DNA from: Candidatus Roseilinea mizusawaensis
GTDB taxonomy: Bacteria; Chloroflexota; Anaerolineae; J036; Brachytrichaceae
Reading direction: 5' to 3'
Assembly: GCA_016841965.1 (NCBI GenBank)
Contig: JAEANN010000026.1
Coordinates: 1-64,000, forward strand
DNA length: 64,000 bases
Below the pieces are notes generated by a model. It saw nothing but the letters and a program-made list of their open reading frames with translations, was not told the origin of the DNA and made no database searches. The position numbers and the translations under genes are program-made. Of this stretch, positions 60,650 through 64,000 are shown in pieces. The stretch's first letter is position 1. The number at the start of each line of letters is the position of its first letter.

Positions 60650-63223
60650 TCAGACTAGCCGCGCGATGCTGCCATGCACGCCCTTGACGACCTCGATACG
60701 GGCCGGGAAAGCGTCTTTAAGCTCGTCGATATGGGTGATCACAAAGATGCGCTCGAAGTCCGATTGGATGCTGCGGATGGCGTCGATCAGGGCCTCGCGG
60801 CCCTTAGCGTCTTGCGTGCCGAAGCCTTCATCGATAATCAGGGTCTGCAAACGTGCGCCGGCCCGATGCGCCAGCAATTTACTGAGCGCAATGCGCACAG
60901 CAAAGTTGATCCGAAAAGCTTCGCCGCCGCTGAACATTTCATAGAGTCGCTCGCCCAGTTCGTCGCTAATCCGCAATTCCAGCGTCTCGCTGACCTCACC
61001 TTTTTGGGTCTGGCGCTGGGTCTCGAAACGCACGTTCATGCGCCCATTCGTCATGCGGCTGAGCAAGTCATTGGTCGAGTCCTCCAGCTCCGGGAGGATA
61101 TTCTCGATGATCATCGCCGGCACGCCGTTCTTTCCAAATGCTGCACGCAGCTCGTCCAGCAACGACTGCCGGCGCGCCAGCTCGTCCAGTTCACGCTGAA
61201 GGCTGTCTCGTCGGCTGATCATCGCCTTGCAGGCTTGCACGCGCTGGTTGGCTTCGCCCACCCTGCGTTGCGCAGCAGAGGCATCGCTGCGGGCCTGTTG
61301 CAGCGCCCGATGGATCTCGGCGGCGTGTTGCAATCCGGCGGCGCATGTATCAATCTGCTCGTTGAGATTGGCGATAACAGCTTCCTGTGCAGCGCGCTGA
61401 CGGGCCAGATTGTCCTGGCGCAAGACAATCGATTCAAGCTCGCGCTGTTCCAACTGCAAGCCGATCTCTGCTTTGTCGAGCTGGCTCTTACGCTCGACAA
61501 AGCGTTGCAAACGAGGCAATATCTCGTGGCGAAGCTGGTCGTGAGCAGCCTTATCGTAGCCCAGTTGTTTCAGCTCGGCTTCGACTTGGGCCAACGCGGC
61601 GCGCGCCGCCGGCGCATAGCCTTCGGCGCGCAACTCGGACTCCGCCTTGTCGAGCGCTGCGCGGGCTGCAGGCAACTGAGATGCAGCATCGTCCGCGCGC
61701 TTCAGGCGTTCTTCGAGCGCAGCCACCTCGCGTTGAATGCCCGGCAAACTCGACAATTTTCGATCCAGATCAACCAAGCTATCGTCGATAGCCCTGCGCA
61801 CGGCGACCAGTTCCAGCAACGCGCGCTCATTGGCGCGGTGCTGATCGCCCATTGCCTTGCCTTCTGACTGCCACTCGGCCAGCAGGCGCACTCGGTCTGC
61901 TTCGGCAAGTTCGCGCCCACACGATGGACAGACAGCGCCCACCTTCGACAAGGCCTCGATGCGGGCCTTCAGCTCGTTCATGCGCCGGCGCAATGCATCA
62001 TTGTCGGCTTTGGCGCCGGCCTGGCGTTCGCGCACCTCGGTCAACTGGCGAGCCATCTCTTCGCGGCGCTTCTGGCCGGCGATCAGCTCGCGCAGTTGCT
62101 CATAGGCCTGCGCAAGCTGCGTCTGCAACTCGTCGCTGTCGGCCATGCGTTCCAGGTCACGCACACGCTGGGCTGCTGCGTCGCACTGAGACTGCAACGC
62201 CCGACGCGCTTCGGCAATCTCGGCTTCGGCGTGCATCTGACGATCTTTCAACACCACCAGGTTGCTCAGCTTGTTGTTGAATTCGGCTTCGCGCTGCAGG
62301 GCGGCTTGATAGTCGGCATAGCCCTGCTCGATTTCGGCACGCCGGTCAACCGCAAACTGATACGCAGCCCGCAATTGCTCATGTTCGGCGCGCCGGGCAT
62401 CGAGGTCGGCCAGCTCCGAGCGAATGGCGTCTAGCTGCTCCTGGGCCTGCGCGCGTTGTGCTTCAAGCAGGCGAGCTTTGTCCCGCAGGCGATCGATCTC
62501 GGCCTGGGCCTGCTCAGCTTCCTGAAGCGCAGCCAAGGCAGCGGCGACCGCTTCGTGCGCCCACTCCAGTTCGCGCTCGTACTGCGGTAGGCGGGCGATC
62601 TCCTCGCCGGCCTTGTGCATCTCGAAGGCCAGCACCCCCTGACTGCGCTCCAGTTCCTGCTGTTGTAACTTGACGGCGTTCTCATACTCCTGCCATACAT
62701 CCAGGCTGAGGATTTCGGCCAGCAGCGCCTTGCGCTCGGCCGGCGTCTTCAGCGTGAACTCGTCGGCTTTGCCCTGTTTGAGATAAGCCGAGTTGAGAAA
62801 CGTCTCGTAGGTCAGGTTGAGAATGCTGATGATCTTGTTCTGCGTGTCGGTCTGGCGCGGCTCGCTGAGGGTGCGCCAACCGGCCTGGGTTTGGACCAAC
62901 AGATCAAGTGTGCCGCTGGAGGCGGGCGCTTTGCCTTTCGCGCCGGGCCGGCCCAACTTGCGCGTGCGCACCACTTGATACACGTTATCGCCCTCGCTGA
63001 ATGTGAGCGCCACACGCATTTCGGTCTGCCCCTGGCTGATCAGCGCATCGTCGGTCTTCCCGCGCGCCTTGCCCCACAGCGCCCAGGTCAGCGCGTCAAG
63101 CAGCGTACTCTTGCCGGCCCCATTTTCGCCGGTCAGGCAGACCACATGCAAGCCGTTCAGGTCCAACGGCTCTGCCTCGCGGTAAGCCATGAAGTTCTTC
63201 AACTCAAGTTTGAGGGGGATCAT
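60650..63223 (-). CDS. SbcC/Rad50-type DNA repair ATPase
   Basis: The 857-residue SMC-like protein begins MIPLKLELKNFMAYREAEP. Walker A is GENGAGKS at 32-39. Long coiled coils flank a zinc-hook CPSC at about 431-434. The C-terminal half has the signature MFSGGEAFRINFAVR and Walker B TLIIDEGFGTQD. Rad50/SbcC works with the nuclease Mre11/SbcD in processing DNA ends and hairpins, but no sbcD gene lies on either side here. The start at 63223 is chosen because upstream in-frame codons run through a repeat leader. Confidence 0.92.
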   Translation of the reverse strand: MIPLKLELKNFMAYREAEPLDLNGLHVVCLTGENGAGKSTLLDALTWALWGKARGKTDDALISQGQTEMRVALTFSEGDNVYQVVRTRKLGRPGAKGKAPASSGTLDLLVQTQAGWRTLSEPRQTDTQNKIISILNLTYETFLNSAYLKQGKADEFTLKTPAERKALLAEILSLDVWQEYENAVKLQQQELERSQGVLAFEMHKAGEEIARLPQYERELEWAHEAVAAALAALQEAEQAQAEIDRLRDKARLLEAQRAQAQEQLDAIRSELADLDARRAEHEQLRAAYQFAVDRRAEIEQGYADYQAALQREAEFNNKLSNLVVLKDRQMHAEAEIAEARRALQSQCDAAAQRVRDLERMADSDELQTQLAQAYEQLRELIAGQKRREEMARQLTEVRERQAGAKADNDALRRRMNELKARIEALSKVGAVCPSCGRELAEADRVRLLAEWQSEGKAMGDQHRANERALLELVAVRRAIDDSLVDLDRKLSSLPGIQREVAALEERLKRADDAASQLPAARAALDKAESELRAEGYAPAARAALAQVEAELKQLGYDKAAHDQLRHEILPRLQRFVERKSQLDKAEIGLQLEQRELESIVLRQDNLARQRAAQEAVIANLNEQIDTCAAGLQHAAEIHRALQQARSDASAAQRRVGEANQRVQACKAMISRRDSLQRELDELARRQSLLDELRAAFGKNGVPAMIIENILPELEDSTNDLLSRMTNGRMNVRFETQRQTQKGEVSETLELRISDELGERLYEMFSGGEAFRINFAVRIALSKLLAHRAGARLQTLIIDEGFGTQDAKGREALIDAIRSIQSDFERIFVITHIDELKDAFPARIEVVKGVHGSIARLV

Positions 63224-63255
63224 GTTGAGATGACAGATGACAGACGGCAGATTGC
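63224..63255 (-). repeat. degenerate CATCTG leader repeat before the SbcC gene
   Basis: On the minus strand CTGCCGTCTGTCATCTGTCAT and then CTCAAC lead directly to the ATG at 63223; the repeat is written here up to its last unit in two parts. It is of the same type as the leaders at 25115-25202 and 43300-43391. Confidence 0.7.
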
Positions 63256-63260
63256 AGAGA

Positions 63261-63797
63261 TCAGGATCTTGGGGCGGGCAGACGGAGCAGATCTGCGCCG
63301 ACAAAAGCCCGGCCATCAAAAGTCAGACGGACGCCCTCGCAATAGTCGCATAGTGCGCCCCATGCGCTGAAGTCGTGATCGGGCAGGCAGCCGGCCAGCC
63401 CCAGTTCGATCACACCGCCATGCGTGACGATCAAGGCTGCGCCGTCTTCGGGCAATCCATTGGCGATGGCAGCCCACAGCCGGGCGAGCTTTTGCGCACG
63501 GCGGGCCACGGCTTTGTAGCGGCGGGCTGCCTGAGCCACATCCGCAAAAGTCTGGGCGTTCTCCAGGGCAACTGTCACTTCGTCGTCGCCGAGCGGCGCC
63601 AGATCAGCAAGCTGTTCATCAACCGCGAAGCCCATGGCAATGGCAGTCTCGAACGCACGCGGCACATCACTGGTGATGACTCTGGCAAACGGCCCCATGG
63701 CGGCGCCCACCCGGCGCGCCAGGGTCACGCCGGCCTGGGTCAGGTGTTTGCCGGGTTTTTGCCGCATCGTGTGGCGGCGGATTTCAAGGTGTTTCAT
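63261..63797 (-). CDS. histidine phosphatase family protein, atypical
   Basis: The 178-residue protein starts MKHLEIRRHTMRQ, where the phospho-acceptor motif RHG has become RHT. SDVPRAFETA carries the conserved arginine, and LIVTHGGVIELGL the second histidine. The fold appears complete, so it may still act as a phosphatase on an unknown substrate. It lies upstream of the SbcC gene with a 37-base gap that is mostly repeat leader. Confidence 0.8.
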   Translation of the reverse strand: MKHLEIRRHTMRQKPGKHLTQAGVTLARRVGAAMGPFARVITSDVPRAFETAIAMGFAVDEQLADLAPLGDDEVTVALENAQTFADVAQAARRYKAVARRAQKLARLWAAIANGLPEDGAALIVTHGGVIELGLAGCLPDHDFSAWGALCDYCEGVRLTFDGRAFVGADLLRLPAPRS

Positions 63798-63833
63798 AGC
63801 AAGAGCCGGGTTGATCAGGTTAACAGAACATGG

Positions 63834-64000
63834 TTAGGGGATCGGCGCAGGATGACGCATGAGAATGTAACCACAAGCGCGCACAAAATCAACGACACGG
63901 TAGCCGCGGGCCAAATAGGCTGTGAACGCCTGGCGCGTAGCCATACGCCAGGCGCGCGCCGTAGACATGTCTGTGGCGCGCACGACGTCAATATCATCGG
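63834..64000 (-). CDS. C-terminal end of an unidentified protein (5' end outside the window)
   Basis: The minus strand has an open frame from the window edge to TAA at 63834-63836, about 54 codons. It ends ...RVVDFVRACGYILMRHP followed by APIP. Composition and codon use look like real coding sequence, in contrast to an overlapping 60-codon frame. The fragment is too short to name; a C-terminal strand and helix of an acetyltransferase-like fold is one possibility. Confidence 0.55.
   Translation of the reverse strand, partial: DDIDVVRATDMSTARAWRMATRQAFTAYLARGYRVVDFVRACGYILMRHPAPIP

Noticed and set aside
63815-63997. 60-codon minus-strand frame at the right edge
   Set aside because: Another frame of the same strand reads to the edge with protein-like composition and fits a gene entering from outside better.

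Overview
The window looks like a GC-rich chromosomal segment of a Chloroflexota bacterium, probably of the Anaerolineae type. I infer this from several traits: a FakA/FakB-type pair next to ribosomal protein L28, an RsmD with an APPQ-type motif, Ser/Thr kinase, PP2C, FHA and tubulin-like genes, a long secreted subtilase ending in FLPIALR, and many start codons directly behind a -10 hexamer with no Shine-Dalgarno. No marker fixes the genus. No phage, insertion sequence or CRISPR array is visible.

Left part (1-14662). A 10-bp tandem array is followed by a class II aldolase and a PfkB sugar kinase. Next come a polytopic glycosyltransferase, an HpcH/HpaI aldolase and a 1426-residue subtilase with its own terminator. 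A STAS, anti-sigma kinase, STAS module follows, then an O-antigen-ligase-like protein, an alpha/beta hydrolase fused to a membrane domain, and clpX.

Middle (14663-45125). This part is mostly housekeeping. It carries clpP, tig and tRNA-Leu(UAG), then rsmD, a NAGPA-type lipoprotein, a CBS protein and rlmN. The rpmB, Asp23, fakA-like and degV/fakB-like genes form a recognisable block. After them come XdhB/XdhC-like genes, uvrC, an alpha-glucan phosphorylase behind three phased palindromes, a CapA-like lipoprotein, a second O-antigen ligase, a MaoC hydratase, a methyltransferase, proB, an HDAC-family amidohydrolase, a FabL-like reductase, a membrane-anchored Cas4-like nuclease, a GNAT enzyme and an EttA-like ABC-F protein. 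A GC-palindrome repeat family occupies the gene-free gaps and is expanded to five copies at 41388-42235.

Right part (45171-60009). This is the most unusual region: eight same-strand genes behind a recognisable promoter. They encode a degenerate J-domain/FHA protein, a membrane PP2C phosphatase, a membrane Ser/Thr kinase, a four-helix zinc-ribbon/FHA protein, a double-FHA membrane protein, a VWA/FHA membrane protein, a tubulin/FtsZ-superfamily protein with an intact GGTGSG loop, and a paralogue of it that lost that loop and gained membrane helices. I read this as a phosphorylation-controlled, membrane-attached cytoskeletal system. The domains are visible; the joint function is inference.

Right edge. 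OsmC with a clear terminator, an SbcC/Rad50-type ATPase without SbcD, a histidine phosphatase, and the C-terminal end of a gene that runs off the window.
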